A DNA stretch of 64,000 nt, from contig CM037883.1 of NCBI GenBank assembly GCA_021292165.1, positions 7,914,934 to 7,978,933 of the forward strand. Direction: 5' to 3'. The position numbers and the translations under genes were made by a program. Positions 1-8,159 of this stretch are shown here, piece by piece. A model generated the notes under the pieces. The model was not told the origin of the DNA, did no database searches, and worked only from the letters and a program-made list of their open reading frames with translations. Every line of letters starts with the position of its first letter. Position 1 is the stretch's first letter. Source of the DNA: Shinisaurus crocodilurus. Its lineage: Eukaryota; Chordata; Lepidosauria; Squamata; Shinisauridae.

Positions 1-560
1 AAAGTGCAAAGTGACAGTCCGCTGGGAATAAGTTTGGGAATTTTTGCAATTCATCATCTTTGCTTGGAAGTCAGCAAGAGCTTCCATGCTGAAATTAAAA
101 GACGCTTTGTAATCCCCGAGTCTGCTTGTTTTTTCTAAATGATTAAGAAATACACATTGTGTTTAATCTGAAGAAACCATGTAGATCCTCTTGAATCTTC
201 TTTTCCATTCAAAAGCCATTGCTTCATCATGGGAACCCAGGGCCTAAATAGAGAAAGGTGAATCTATCAGTTTCACTTTCTCCCACATCTGAATTTATTA
301 AATCTCAAGTTCTTTCCATCCTGTACATGAAGAAATCTGTGGATTTGGGTAAATTCTTATCAAGAGCGAAGTGAACAAAATCCTCGCCAATCCCTAGGCC
401 CAAACTATGTGTTACACACAAATGTGTGTCTGTCACGAAGGTCTGATGACCTGTTTAAATGAAAAATAGTGCATTCTCTTGAGATCTGCAGCTTCAAGGG
501 ATTATTTCAGGGCCGAAGCAGGCATCCGGTGAGTCCCTACCTCTTTCAGTGGACCCCATG
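1..560. other. Single-copy sequence, nothing recognised
   Basis: I see no gene, splice-like exon, transposon end or RNA gene here. The sequence is AT-rich and non-repetitive by eye. Confidence 0.4.
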
Positions 561-568
561 GAGCAGCA

Positions 569-705
569 TGGCCACTTATGAATTGCCAAAACAGAGGATA
601 TGCGTCACCAAAAAAAAAAGAAAGAAAGAAAAGAAAAGAAAAAGACAAGACAGGACACCTATTTGCATGAAATTTGCATATGCTAATCCATGTGTGGACC
701 TTGCC
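569..705 (+). repeat. Unassigned dispersed repeat ('gccacttatgaattgcc' family), copy 1
   Basis: The copy begins with 'gccacttatgaattgcc', continues through an A-rich stretch (about 610-645) and a 'gaca..aggacacc' motif, and ends with 'atttgcatatgctaat'. The same order of motifs recurs at 8931-9025 and 62906-63000, and on the other strand near 31605-31680. I do not recognise the family. It could be the tail of a longer repeat, because related AT-rich ends also occur at 3940-4015 and 25005-25075. Confidence 0.4.
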
Positions 706-797
706 AGGCTGTTGGAGCCCTGAGAGTTGCCCAAGGATGCCAGGCACTGATGCCGACTCTGGATAGCATCATGTTGCTTCCTGGTAAATTTAGCCCT

Positions 798-875
798 TCA
801 ATTTGGGCCACAGCTCAGTCGTAGGACACAGGCTTTGTATGCAGAAAGTGGCAGATTCAGTCCCTGGTAGGGATG
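798..875 (+). repeat. tRNA-Ala-headed SINE fragment
   Basis: A degenerate 'ccacagctcagtcgtagg' (A-box region) is followed by 'ctttgtatgcagaaag' and a worn B box, 'agattcagtccctgg'. The order matches the tRNA-Ala-like head of the better copies at 7291, 56327 and 58972. The SINE body is missing, so this is a partial, old copy. Confidence 0.5.
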
Positions 876-1263
876 GGTGAGAATTATGTTTTAGTTCAGT
901 TTTTTGACAAGGATTTCCGAAATTTGCAAAAAAAAAAATTGGGGGGGGGGGACTTGTGATTTAAAAAAAAAATGAATGTGGGAGAATATGAAACTGATCG
1001 CTTCATCCATCCAGGCCCTTGGCGTTGAGTGCTTAGCTCTTAAGAGTCTGGGTTTGAATCCCTGTGTATTCAGCCATGTTTGCAGTGCTGAATGAGGGTT
1101 GCCACCTCTTCTTTTCTGACAGGCTCCTCATCTTTAACAACTATATTGCAGGCAGGTACATCATGGTCTACTCTTTTCCAAACCCAGAGGGCAGGATTGG
1201 GACCCCAAGAAGACCATATATGGCTCGTGGGCCTGAGGTTCCTCATCCCCAGTATAGACCATG

Positions 1264-1316
1264 CTAAGCTACTTGGACCAATGGTTTGACTCAGTATAAG
1301 GCAACTTCCTATTTGT
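1264..1316 (+). repeat. 3' fragment of the tRNA-Ala-headed SINE
   Basis: The motif 'ggaccaatggtttgactc' followed by 'agtataaggcaacttcctat' is the 3' end shared by the SINE copies at 7971-8003 and 59120-59160. The head is absent. Confidence 0.5.
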
Positions 1317-1389
1317 ATCTCCCAGACTTTCAAGACAAATCTGCCATTTTCTTCACTGCAATGATGGAGACATGGAATGGGGAGGAGTA

Positions 1390-1390
<1 letters not shown>

Positions 1391-1426
<36 letters not shown>

Positions 1427-1449
1427 TCCCTCCCTCCCTCCCTCCCTCC

Positions 1450-1488
<39 letters not shown>

Positions 1489-1491
1489 CTT
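1391..1491. repeat. Compound microsatellite (CT)n-(CCCT)n-(CT)n-(CA)n
   Basis: Uninterrupted CT dinucleotides pass into CCCT tetranucleotides, back to CT and then to CA. Open frames on both strands here are artefacts of the repeat and read as Ser-Leu or Arg-Glu strings. Confidence 0.95.
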
Positions 1492-1918
1492 TCTTCTCAA
1501 GCAATAAGTTTGCCAGGTTGAAACATAGAGAAATGGATTGGACATACCATTTTAAACTATGGCTGCCAATCTGTAATTCGTTGAAATCAGTAGAGTAATG
1601 AAGTAAAACTTTAGTGGATTAATTGGTGGAGGCCAACTTTAATTGGCAAGGGCAACCTTTAATCAGCAGGGCTGCAGGTTAAGCCCGCACATCTTTATTT
1701 TTGAGGCTATTTTTGTCCTGGGGTGTCATCGTAACAGGAAATGATGGCCATTCCTTCCCAGAAACAGTGGTAGTTTTCATTGATTAAGTAGCACGTTATC
1801 TCCAAAAGTGATCTCCTCTATTGAGAGTCTGGTAATAGGAAAATTTATTTAAATTGATTAGTCCTTGAAAACACAGATGATTAAATCAATTATTATATTA
1901 TCATTATATAGTATATAC

Positions 1919-2056
1919 CAGCCTTCCCCAACCTAGCACCGTCCAGAACTTTTGAACTACAACTCCCAGAATTCCTGCCCATTAGCCATTCTGGCTGGGT
2001 ATGATAGGGGTTGTAGTGTCCCAAACTTCTGGAGGGTTCTAAGTTGGGGGAGGCTG
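1919..2056. mobile_element. Palindromic hAT-like MITE ('aactacaactcccag' hairpin family)
   Basis: Terminal inverted repeats read 'cagccttccccaacctag' on the left and its imperfect complement ending 'gttgggggaggctg' on the right. Both arms carry the 'actacaactcccaga' type motif, so the element folds into one long hairpin. The flanking octamers are gtatatac and gtagagac (6 of 8 identical), which fits an aged 8-bp hAT target duplication. Related hairpins lie at 27533, 33511, 35145, 38215, 44606, 48088 and 50421. Confidence 0.7.
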
Positions 2057-2146
2057 GTAGAGACTAATAGCAAACTCATTGTCCAGGTGCCAATCCTTAT
2101 GAAGCCAAAATAGCACCACCCATGTAAAAGAAGGAGGGACAAGCAG

Positions 2147-2310
2147 AGAGCCAGCATGGCGTAGTGGTGAGAGTGTTGGACTGGGACTCGGGAGATCTAG
2201 GTTTTATCCCCTCCTCGGCCATGAAGCTCACTGGGTAACTTTGGGCCAGGCACTGACTCTCAGCATGACCTACCTCACAGTGTTGTTGTGAGGATCAAAT
2301 GGAGAGGAGG
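2147..2310 (+). repeat. tRNA-derived SINE with MIR-like core, copy 1 (3' truncated)
   Basis: The head 'ggcgtagtggtgagagtg' resembles a pol III A box, and 'aggttttatcccc' is a worn B box. The core follows: 'gggtaactttgggccagg', 'ctctcagcatgacctacc' and 'gttgttgtgaggatcaaa'. This resembles the central domain of MIR/CORE-SINEs. The copy is interrupted near 2310, where a second, internally deleted copy begins. Confidence 0.7.
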
Positions 2311-2414
2311 AAGACCAGTGTGGCATGGTGGTTAAAGTGTTGGCCTGTGACTCGGGGTTCCTTGCAAGAGGGGGAAAGGCGGGATATAAATGTAATAATA
2401 AATATATATATATA
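2311..2414 (+). repeat. MIR-like SINE, internally deleted copy abutting the previous one
   Basis: A new head ('gtgtggcatggtggttaaag') jumps after about 35 bases to the family's 3' tail ('ggttccttgcaag', then 'ggcgggatataaatgtaat') and a short TA run. The core is absent. The two copies lie head to tail in one orientation, by tandem insertion or by recombination. Confidence 0.6.
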
Positions 2415-2814
2415 TTCAAAACTGGCTCAGGAGAACCCCAAGGTCTGCAGAAGTACCAAAAAAAAAATAATCCTTTCTTTTTTAAAAAAACACCTTGTTG
2501 GGGGGAACTCTCGCAAACAGGCCAATAAGGACTGAGAACAGCCAGTGGTCATGGAATACTTACTGAATGTTGGGGGGGGGGGCTTGCAATGAAAACCCAG
2601 GGGGGGAATGGAATGGAGTATCCTGAGAGAAGGCATGGCTAGCTGGATCCCTGAACAGGAGCACTCCAGATGTCAATGTTTTGCTGTAGGTTCCACTTGT
2701 TATATGTACTTATTTTGATCCTGCCCTTCCTCCAAGGAGGACTGAATGGCATAAACATCCCCATTTTATCTTCACAGCAATCCTATGAGAAACTTTAGGC
2801 TGAGAGATAGTGAC

Positions 2815-2886
2815 TCTCAAGCTGGTTGGGGATCCTGGGAGTTGTAGTCCTGCACATCTGGAGGGCATCAAGTTGGGGAAGGCTGC
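2815..2886. mobile_element. Half-copy of the hairpin MITE family
   Basis: 'ctgggagttgtagtcctgc' is followed by 'acatctggagggcatc' and the terminal motif 'gttggggaaggctgc'. Only one arm is well preserved. Confidence 0.5.
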
Positions 2887-2909
2887 CGCAGCTACTCTAC
2901 CCTTCCATG

Positions 2910-3362
2910 CAGGAACGGTGCAGGGCTGTTTGGCGCCCTAGGCCAAATTATATTTAGCGTCCCCCCTTCTCGTGCCGTGGGGGGGCTCCAGAGCAAAGCA
3001 GCCCTGCTCTGCAAACCCCCCCCGCGCCGCCGCCACCGCCACAACCACCTACCTTCCCCCCCCGATGCTGGCTGCTGCTGCTGCTGCTGCCGCCGCCGCC
3101 TCCTCCGACGCGACGGGACCCCCGCACTTTTTTTTTTTGCCGGGCTGTTTAAGCCCTGTTGCCCTGGTTCCTCCCGCCAAAACAACGCCGGTGGGGCTCC
3201 GGAAACAATGCGAAGGTAGGTAGGTGGCTGGCGTGCACGCGGGCGTGCGCGAGGGGGAGGGAGGTGCGGCGGCGGCAGCGGCGGGTGGGCGGGGAGGCAC
3301 GGCGGAGGTGCCACGCGCCCTAGGCAGCCACCTGGGTCTGCCTAGCGGTAGCGCCGGCCCTG
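2910..3362. mobile_element. GC-rich hAT-like element with perfect 8-bp target duplication
   Basis: The left end 'caggaacggtgcagggctg' and right end 'ggtagcgccggccctg' are imperfect inverted repeats of the ends of two shorter elements at 7488-7643 and 42588-42753. The octamer cttccatg occurs immediately before (2902-2909) and after (3363-3370), as for a hAT transposon. The interior is very CpG-rich, with CTG/GCC triplet runs near 3067-3105. Open frames inside read as proline, alanine or arginine strings and are not credible genes. No transposase is present. Confidence 0.85.
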
Positions 3363-3539
3363 CTTCCATGTGTGGGATGAGGCAGAGTGGCAGAACCAGG
3401 AATGAGCAGGCAGGAGCACCTTGTCTCCTGTTGACAGAACCAGGAACAAGCAGGAGCACCTTGTCTCCTGCACCATTTGTCCTGTTTTGCACAGGGCAGA
3501 CTTCATTTGAAGGCATCCTGTATTAGAAGAGCTGTTCTT

Positions 3540-4020
3540 ATAAAGAACTATAAGAATCCAGGAGATAGGGGACCTTGAAGTTGCTTGCCGATCAACTTTT
3601 AGCACCTCCTGAGCAGCAGATTGAGCTGCAGACACACAGCTCACCTGGTCACATCTTGCCTGCTACGGTGAGATGAATTGGATTTCTATTTAAATTATAT
3701 ACATTATTTCTAAGCTCGTGTCCAGGGGAGGCTGGTGACTCCTATGTCAGTGGGGCTTCTTATCAATTGCAGCTTTTTGTCTGAGCTCTACACAAACTAT
3801 CCGTGGTGCTGTACTCCATTTCCAAAATAGGTTCACCAACATGAAGTGCTATGGATAGCTCCTATAAAGCTCAAAATAAAAATGCTACGGATAAGGAGTC
3901 CCACTGACATAGGAGTCACCAGCCTCCCCTGCTTGCATCTATATGTATAAATTAGCATATGCAAAATGTATGCAAATCTGTGGCATCTTCCGTCCTCACT
4001 CTTGGGGATGTGGATGTGGC
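3540..4020. repeat. Unassigned interspersed repeat, copy A, split by a MITE
   Basis: The left part (about 3555-3714) shares 'accttgaagttgc', 'atcaac..ttagcacct', 'gagatga' and 'tttctaag' with 24840-24985. The right part (about 3940-4020) shares the AT-rich 'tatgcaaatctgtg' to 'cttccgtcctc' stretch with 25005-25075. The palindromic element at 3723-3931 sits between the halves. The family is not one I recognise. Confidence 0.5.
3723..3931. mobile_element. Palindromic MITE ('caggggaggctgg' family), copy 1
   Basis: The ends 'caggggaggctggtgactcc' and 'ggagtcaccagcctcccctg' are near-perfect inverted repeats, and the interior is also largely self-complementary. The flanking octamers ctcgtgtc and cttgcatc differ only by transitions (5 of 8 identical). 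The repeat at 24835-25075 provides an unoccupied version of this site, which supports the insertion. A second copy is at 32901-33128. hAT-like by its 8-bp duplication; no coding capacity. Confidence 0.75.
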
Positions 4021-4380
4021 CGGCCTTCTATCTTCTGACCACCCATTGCTGGGAAGTAACTGCAAGAGCGGGCTATTGCCTTCAAGCCCTGCTTGGAGGC
4101 TTCCCAGAGAAGCATGTGATTGGCCACAGTGGGGAAGAGAATCCTGGATGCAGTGAACCTTTGGTCTCATGGATGTTCTCAGGTGTATTGATGCATTTAA
4201 GGAAAATACACACTCTCCAGGTTATAACCACAGCTAAGAGCAGTGCTGCCTCCTCCCCCTCTGCCCACAAAAACACACATTCAACAACAACAGCCAAGCA
4301 AGGAACCATGACTAATCCTACCCGTGCTTCCTTTTGAACATGGGGGGGGGGGAACGTGGCCTTTTTGATGATGCAGCATT

Positions 4381-4545
4381 CATAGATTTCATAGATCATA
4401 GAGTTGGAAGGAGCCTACAAGTCCAACCCCCTGCACAATGCTGGAAACTAGAGGAGGGGTCTCCCATCCAAGAAATAACCAGGCTTGGCCCTGCTTAGCT
4501 TTCCACGCTCAGACAAGCTGAGCCAGAGTAAGCCACAGGCCAGTA
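4381..4545 (-). repeat. 5S rRNA-headed, CR1-tailed SINE, copy 1
   Basis: Read on the minus strand, the head contains 'aagctaagcagggcc', 'ctggttatttcttggatgg' and 'gagacccc'. These correspond to the internal control region (box A to box C) of 5S rRNA. Downstream it becomes the 3' end of a CR1 LINE ('gttggacttgtaggctcc', then 'ttccaactctatgatctatg'). A pol III head on a LINE tail is the layout of a SINE likely mobilised by CR1 reverse transcriptase. Other copies are at 12059-12235 and 52186-52346. Confidence 0.75.
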
Positions 4546-4628
4546 TTTGTAAAAAACAAAACAAAACCCAATAACCATCCAGCAGGATTGTTCCTAAAAA
4601 TCATTGGTGTTTTCTGTATTATCTCTCC

Positions 4629-4676
4629 AGTTTCTCTTTCTTTCTTTCTTTCTTTCTTTCTTCTCTCTTTCTTTCT
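4629..4676. repeat. (TTTC)n microsatellite
   Basis: About ten TTTC units with one CTCT interruption. Confidence 0.9.
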
Positions 4677-4860
4677 GCCTGCAGTCAGCGATCCCTTTAA
4701 TAATTATTGCCTAATCACTGTAATTATTGTATTAAACTTGAATGGTGTGCATATACTCGATTTTATTTTTTTGCAGTGTCTTGAATTTAAATGCTGGTAA
4801 TGACACTTTTCCTTGCCGAAAATAAATATTATTGCACTTTTGATCATTCCTCTTTTGCAG

Positions 4861-5013
4861 TACAGTAATTCTCGAAAACGAGGCAAAGTTACAGGCCTTA
4901 ATTACAGAACTCTGGGCCAAAGGGAAACACAAGAGCAAAGGAAAATCCATGCTCATAAAGATATGGAAATTGATTTTAATAAAATCATGGCACTCAGAGC
5001 TGATTACAGAGAG
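4861..5013 (+). CDS. Candidate internal coding exon of an unidentified cellular gene
   Basis: This is the only stretch that looks like an exon of a host gene. It is 153 bp, exactly 51 codons, open in one frame. An acceptor with a pyrimidine tract lies upstream ('cattcctcttttgcag', ending at 4860) and a good donor follows (GAG then gtaatt at 5014). Both boundaries are phase 0. The peptide is hydrophilic and charged, contains 'LNYRTLGQRETQEQRK' and 'DMEIDFNKIMALRADYRE', and could be helical or coiled-coil. It has no resemblance to the transposons here and no internal repeat. I do not recognise the protein. An in-frame ATG at 4813 lies in the putative intron and is not taken as a start. If real, the rest of the gene lies outside the window or in unrecognised exons. 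Confidence 0.55.
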
Positions 5014-5169
5014 GTAATTCTGGATATCTGAAGGAAGCCATTGTTTGATCACCAATAAGCTTATCACTATTAGTCATCGTTTGTAAGTTGTCAGTCATAA
5101 AAACAACCGGGATAAAATTGTTTCTTAGCAGTTTTTCAGTTTCAAATCACCGAGGCAGGTTTTTGAGGG

Positions 5170-5460
5170 CCCTTGGGCAAGACACGCTCAACGTGCCCCC
5201 TCCCTCAGTGAGTCCACCTTCTCACTGCCATTGTCACCAGCTGCTGTTTCTCCTCCTCCTCCTCCTCCTCCTCCTCATCATCATCATCATCATCATCACC
5301 ACCACCACCACCACCACATGCTTGCTTGATAAGCAGAGCACCAGGGAGCAGGTGAGCCGTGGCATCTCCTCCTACACCTTCTCGCCGCCACTGTCGTCTG
5401 GGCCAAAATGAGAGGCAGGTGAACAAGCAGGTTGCCATGGTGAAGAGGAGGGACAGCTCC
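5170..5460. repeat. Region with compound triplet repeat (CTC)n-(ATC)n-(CAC)n
   Basis: Between about 5250 and 5318 pure CTC triplets change to ATC triplets and then to CAC triplets, each step one base from the last. Frames through it give Leu, Ile and Thr runs, or Asp and Glu runs on the other strand, and are not genes. The flanks are GC-rich and lie near similar GC-rich text at 5625-5860, perhaps an old transposon I cannot delimit. Confidence 0.8.
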
Positions 5461-6605
5461 AGTGGGCCTCTGCTAGGGTGTGGGTCCTTGGTCCCTAGTG
5501 TGGGTCCTGACTATGCCTACCCTTGTTGAGAACAGGGGGTTATTTTCCCTTCTTTGGGACAAAAGGGAGAATGCCATCAACAGAAAGCATTCAATTCAAT
5601 CCCTGAATTTTGGCAGTAATCGGTGCTGGCTCCAGGTTTGGGGGTTGCCTTTGGGCTAGACACCTTCACTGGCCCCTCTCCTCCTCCCTGCAATCGTGCA
5701 CTTGCTCTGTCTTCCCTCTGCCTCTGGGCCCAATCCCCACCACTGCCCAGAGAGCAAGGGCAGACAAAGAGTGAGTGGCTGTCGGAGTGCTCTTCCTTCT
5801 CTCCACTACCAATGCTTCTTGGTGCTCTTCCCTCTGGACCAGAAGTACACAGTGGCTGGCAAGGGTAAAAAAGAAGCAGCAAATAGGATCAGGGAGCCCT
5901 GATGGTCAGCAGTGGGCCCACTGTTCAATGGGGGCCTTGACAGGTGCCTGACAATGATGACCCCTGATGCCAGTCTGGCCAAGAAATAAATACGACTTTT
6001 CTCATTTTTCAACTTGATCCCTCTCTTTGGATGAATGCATTACATCTGCAAGAGGTATCTGGCTTTGCAAACAGAAACCAATGAACCAGGATCCAAACAA
6101 CTCATTGACTCATCACATGGGAGCTTTGGGCTCAGATCTCTCAAACAGCATCCATTGTGCTGTTACAGAGGAGCTCAGATGTGCCAACTCTCCATACATG
6201 CGTAGTTGTGCTTTCCATTTTCATCAACAGCACCCTGACACCTTGACTCAACAGTCCATTTCGTTCTGGAAGAGGCAGCAGAGCTGCAGGCATGGAAAGC
6301 TGCCAGGAATGACATTAATGCCCTGGGTGGTTGCAATGGGCCCAGAATAATTGCATATGTGCTTCCTCCATTTATTAGATTAAAGGGAGTTGCTCCCATG
6401 GTGAATGACTACCTGTTTGCCAAGTCACTACTCAGATAGCTAACTCAGGAAAGTACCTTAAATTTGCCAAACCAGAGCCCTGGTGAGAAATATGGCCCAA
6501 TCCTGCAGCATTGCCACCCACCAGACAGGTCAATGGGTTTAGTTACCACCTGGGCACCACTTTTGATACTTTTTGGTTTGGATATTGGTAGCTTGTTCTC
6601 ATGGG
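5461..6605. other. No recognised gene or element
   Basis: The sequence is mixed, and 5625-5860 is pyrimidine-rich. Several frames of about 100 codons exist on both strands, but none shows domains, biased codon use or splice context. I see nothing further. Confidence 0.35.
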
Positions 6606-6608
6606 ACA

Positions 6609-7074
6609 AAATCATAGAATCATAGAAAAGTAGAGTTGGAAGGGGCCTACCAGGCCATCGAGTCCAACCCCCTGCTCAATGCAGGAATCCAGGTCAAAGC
6701 ATCCCTGACAGATGGCTGTCCAGCCGCACCTTGAATGCCTCCAGTGTGGGAGAGCCCACCACCTCCCTAGGTAGTTGGTTCCATTGTCTTATTGCTCTGA
6801 CAGTCAGGAAATTTTTGCTGATGTTTAGGTGGAATCTGAGTTCCTGTAACTTGATCCCATTATTCCGTGTCCTACAAACTGGGATGATCGAGAAGAGATC
6901 CTGGCCCTCCTCTGTGTGACAACCCTTCAAGTACTGGAAGAGTGCGATCATATCTCCCCTCAGTCTCCTTTTCTGAAGGCTAAACATGCCCAGTTCTTTC
7001 AGTCTCTCCTCATAGGGCCTTGTTTGCAGTCCCTTTATCATCCTTGTTGCCCTCCTCTGAACCCTCTCCAGTTT
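6609..7074 (-). pseudogene. CR1 LINE, 5'-truncated 3' end with ORF2 C-terminus
   Basis: On the minus strand the frame 7041-6694 gives the CR1 ORF2 C-terminus ('YEERLKELGMFSLQKRRLRG', then 'WNQLPREVVGSP'). The short CR1 3' UTR follows, with the characteristic tail 'ctatgattctatgat' (6609-6625 on the plus strand). It matches the 3' end of the long CR1 at 39893-41768 almost base for base, but is cut at 7074. The reverse transcriptase domain is lost, so it cannot move by itself. Confidence 0.9.
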
Positions 7075-7462
7075 GTATGGCCCTTATGATGTATAAACAG
7101 CAAGCTTTAACTCAGTCAATTAGGAAGGAGCCTCTCTGAGCTCCCTCCCCCCCCCCTTTTGGCATTCTCCAGAGTCAAACTATTGTTCCCTTTCTAAAGT
7201 AACTTGAGGCTTTTGTCCCATTTTGCATTTTCAACCAAAGGCAGGGAGACCTGAGGGTAGCCTGTGCCCACAGTAGTTTGGGCACATCTTCTGAGCTGTA
7301 GCTCAGTGGTAGCGCACATGTTTTGCTTGCAGAAGGTCCCAGGTTCAATTCCTGGCATCTCCAGGTAGGGTTGGAAAAACTCCTGCCTGGAACCTTGGAG
7401 AGCCATCGCTGCCAGTCAGTGTCAGCAATACTGGGCTAGATGGGTCAATGGTCTGACTTAGT

Positions 7463-7970
7463 GACTGGGTTCAGACAACACGATAACCAGGGCCGGTGCT
7501 ACCATTAGGCCAACTAGGCAGCTGCCTAGGGTGCAGGGCTAAAGGGGGCGCCAGAAATAGGGAGGGAGGGCTCAAGTGGGAGGGGGGCGCTAAATATCTG
7601 ATCTATCTTGCATAGGGCACCAAACTGCCTTGCACCGGCCCTGACGATAACCCACACTCAAGGGTTGAGTATGAGTTGCTGTTGAACCGTGGGTTGTTGT
7701 TGAACTGTGGGTTGTTGTTGAACCATGAGTTATCATGTTGTCTGAAGCCAGATGAGACAACAAACCAGGGTGAACAACCCACAGTTCACATCCCAACCAC
7801 AACAAACCATGGGTTCTCTTCATGGGTTGTTTGTGGTTAACAAGCCATGGCTTGTTAGCGCAGCTGGGTTCAGACAATATGATAACCCATGTGTCAACAA
7901 CAACCCATGGTTCAATGACAGCCCACACTCAACCCTTGAGTGTAGGTTATCGTGTTGTCTGAACCCAGTC
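7463..7970. mobile_element. Palindromic transposon with 'gactgggttcagacaac' ends, holding a hAT MITE
   Basis: The ends read 'gactgggttcagacaacacg' and 'cgtgttgtctgaacccagtc', perfect inverted repeats for about 20 bases. They are flanked by agt on both sides (7460-7462, 7971-7973), a possible 3-bp duplication. Inside, 'ttgttgttgaac' motifs and two further internal end-like motifs (near 7733 and 7866) suggest an internally duplicated structure. A hAT element occupies 7488-7643. A related partial copy is at 9480-9690. The superfamily is not clear to me. Confidence 0.7.
7488..7643. mobile_element. Short hAT MITE with perfect 8-bp target duplication
   Basis: The ends 'cagggccggtgctacc' and 'cttgcaccggccctg' are inverted at the outer dozen bases. 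The octamer acgataac is present immediately left (7480-7487) and right (7644-7651). The interior matches the element at 42588-42753 closely ('aggccaactaggc', 'gcgctaaatatctgatc'). Its ends match those of the GC-rich element at 2910-3362. At 156 bp it has no coding capacity. Confidence 0.9.
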
Positions 7971-8159
7971 AGTATAAGGCAGCTTCCTATCTTCCTATTT
8001 TTCCATCTATTTAACCAGGTAGTGAAGTCCTTTGGGTTCCCCTTACTTTGCAGCCAAGTAATTATAAACACTAATGCTCCGTTTCATTTCCTTTCTCCCT
8101 GCTGTACTTTAATGCACAGTGGGGCCAGCCCCTCATTTGGGTTTATTTTCCTAAAAAGA

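Larger units (their letters stand above)
7291..8003 (+). repeat. tRNA-Ala-headed SINE, interrupted by a palindromic transposon
   Basis: The head 'gctgtagctcagtggtagcg' and 'aggttcaattcctggcatct' matches the A and B boxes of tRNA-Ala (TGC), including the CCA-like end 'catctcca'. The body runs to 'ggtctgacttagt' at 7462. The SINE 3' end resumes at 7971 ('agtataaggcagcttcctat'). The 508 bp between them (7463-7970) are a later insertion, so this SINE is the oldest layer of a three-layer nest. Confidence 0.8.

Noticed and set aside
1070..1545. Overlapping open frames on both strands
   Set aside because: They run through the CT/CA compound microsatellite and read as Arg-Glu or Ser-Leu strings.
2892..3526. 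Several frames of 80-155 codons and an apparent CpG-island promoter
   Set aside because: The interval is bounded by hAT ends and a perfect 8-bp duplication; the frames are Pro/Ala/Arg low complexity caused by GC-rich triplets.
7291..7370. Functional tRNA-Ala gene
   Set aside because: The tRNA-like head continues into a SINE body shared by many copies, and the stems carry mismatches.
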